DNA from: Aestuariibacter sp. A3R04
GTDB lineage: Bacteria; Pseudomonadota; Gammaproteobacteria; Enterobacterales; Alteromonadaceae
Assembly: GCF_018860805.1 (NCBI RefSeq)
Contig: NZ_JAHKQR010000003.1
Span: 372,001-436,000 of the forward strand
Length of the DNA stretch: 64,000 nucleotides
Direction: 5' to 3'
Shown here: piece by piece, positions 62,982 to 64,000 of the stretch
Position numbering within the stretch: the first letter of the stretch is position 1
Layout of the letters: the number at the start of each line of letters is the position of its first letter
Made by a program: the position numbers and the translations under genes
The notes under the pieces: generated by a model
Told to the model about the DNA's origin: nothing
Databases searched by the model: none
What the model saw: the letters and a program-made list of their open reading frames with translations, nothing else

Positions 62982-63943
62982 CCGATACCACCTTTGTTTG
63001 CCAGTTTCTTTTCAATCGCATCAAAGAGTTTACCCATGATGCTGATATCGTAATGCGCTTCTATTTCTCTTACGCAAGTGGGGCTGGTAATATTTATTTC
63101 TGTAATTCTATCGCCAATTACATCCAGCCCAACAAAAAGGATTCGATTATCAGTTAAAACCGGCGCAATGGCTTCTGCCAAGGCGCGATCCGACTCGCTG
63201 ATTGGTTGTGGTCGACCGGTACCTCCAGCGGCGAGATTTCCTCGATTCTCCCCTTTGCTGGGCAATCTCGCAAGACAGTAGGGCATCACTTCACCATCGA
63301 CAATAAGTACGCGTTTGTCACCGTCTTTGATGGCAGGTAAGAATTCTTGCACCATCATCTGCTGGGTACCGTTTTTTGTCAATGTCTCGATAACAACGCC
63401 AAGGTTATTCCCGTCATCTTTTATTCGAAAGATTGATGTTCCGCCCATGCCATCGAGGGGCTTACAGATAACGTCTTTATGCTTACTATGAAAATCCCGG
63501 ACATGCTTGGCGTTGCGAGTTACCAGCGTCGCAGGGATCAGCGAAGGAAACCAAGACGTGAATAGCTTTTCGTTGTAATCGCGCAATGCCTGGGGATTAT
63601 TCACGACTAATGCGCCCTCAGCCTCAGCCAGTGACAGCATTTGCGTGGTATACAGAAACTCGCTGTCAAAGGGGGGATCTTTACGCATCAACAGCGCGTT
63701 GATGTCGCCTAACCCGACAATTTTTTCTTCTGCGAGGTGATAAAAATCAGTGGATTGGTCTTTTACCGTTACTTCTCGCGCGGTTGCCATAGGTTTGCCG
63801 TTGTCCAGAAACAGGTCAGCCTGTTCCATATAAAGTATGGTTGCCCCGCGTTTTTGTGCCTCCAGCATCATCGCGAAACTGGTGTCTTTATGGGGTTTCA
63901 CCTGTGAAATGGGATCCATTATGAAACCAACGGTATAACTCAT
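62978..63943 (-). CDS. gshB: Glutathione synthetase
   Basis: ATP-grasp ligase of 321 residues joining gamma-glutamylcysteine and glycine. It opens VGFIMDPISQVKPHKDTSFAMM; ATP-grasp blocks are VICKPLDGMGGTSIF near 165-180 and MVQEFLPAIKDGDKRVLIVDGE, and EINITSPTCVREIE near the end. It heads gshB-yqgE-ruvX. The last 57 bases of the window are its upstream region. Confidence 0.97.
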   Translation of the reverse strand: MSYTVGFIMDPISQVKPHKDTSFAMMLEAQKRGATILYMEQADLFLDNGKPMATAREVTVKDQSTDFYHLAEEKIVGLGDINALLMRKDPPFDSEFLYTTQMLSLAEAEGALVVNNPQALRDYNEKLFTSWFPSLIPATLVTRNAKHVRDFHSKHKDVICKPLDGMGGTSIFRIKDDGNNLGVVIETLTKNGTQQMMVQEFLPAIKDGDKRVLIVDGEVMPYCLARLPSKGENRGNLAAGGTGRPQPISESDRALAEAIAPVLTDNRILFVGLDVIGDRITEINITSPTCVREIEAHYDISIMGKLFDAIEKKLANKGGIG

Positions 63944-64000
63944 GTCTTGATACTCGGTTGTAGAGGATAGTTACTTCCTACTATGGCGGCATTATTGACA

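Overview
The window reads as a chromosomal segment of a marine gammaproteobacterium of the order Alteromonadales, probably Alteromonadaceae. This rests on gene content and order: the lpoA-yraN-diaA-dolP block, yggS-proC-yggT-DUF4426, pilT-pilU, gshB-yqgE-ruvX, the carboxynorspermidine route to spermidine, a B12-independent acnD/prpF methylcitrate cycle under a GntR regulator, large TonB-dependent receptors and bacterial mannosidases. Genes are densely packed at moderate GC. I saw no rRNA, tRNA, CRISPR array, insertion sequence or prophage.

Layout. 1-559: 5' part of an adenine/adenosine deaminase, leaving the window on the left. 710-7449: propionate operon, gntR-prpB-prpC-acnD-prpF, all minus, with a near-consensus promoter, phased palindromic operators and a terminator. 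7656-11218: a GH92 family protein and a 14-helix drug-efflux-type transporter. 11444-16371: envelope and housekeeping genes (dolP, diaA, yraN, lpoA, rsmI, a small unknown). 16648-28091: chemoreceptor, carboxynorspermidine dehydrogenase and decarboxylase, a D-cysteine desulfhydrase-like enzyme, a chalcone-isomerase-like/DUF3833 pair, a two-component system, AceK and a NUDIX hydrolase. 28429-30993: TonB receptor with a perfect CRP box upstream. 31406-36993: thrABC-ung with a complete attenuator leader and a MetJ-like box. 37071-41142: a small DUF3545 gene, pgi, tal, yaaA.

41224-53469 is the accessory region of greatest interest. A LacI regulator and a divergent GH47 alpha-mannosidase lipoprotein sit next to a seven-gene plus-strand operon: TonB receptor, sugar-porter MFS, short-chain dehydrogenase, class III CoA-transferase, enoyl-CoA hydratase, a solute-binding protein without signal peptide, and a beta-propeller lactonase. 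Four copies of a GCAACCGGTTGC-type operator link the regulator, the GH47 gene and the receptor operon. The gene set suggests import of a glycan-derived sugar, oxidation to a lactone, hydrolysis to an acid and then CoA-ester chemistry. I do not recognise this as a described sugar pathway.

53531-63943 returns to mostly core functions: a Tat-exported aminotransferase, an oxidoreductase, a glutathione transferase homologue, DUF4426-yggT-proC-yggS, pilT-pilU, a DUF2007-type protein, and gshB-yqgE-ruvX.

The strongest second-look items are the GH92 protein whose usual catalytic acid Glu is Gln (as in mannosyl-phosphate-uncapping members), the CoA-linked sugar operon with its shared operators, and the MetJ-like box array between a promoter-like -35 and the thr leader peptide.
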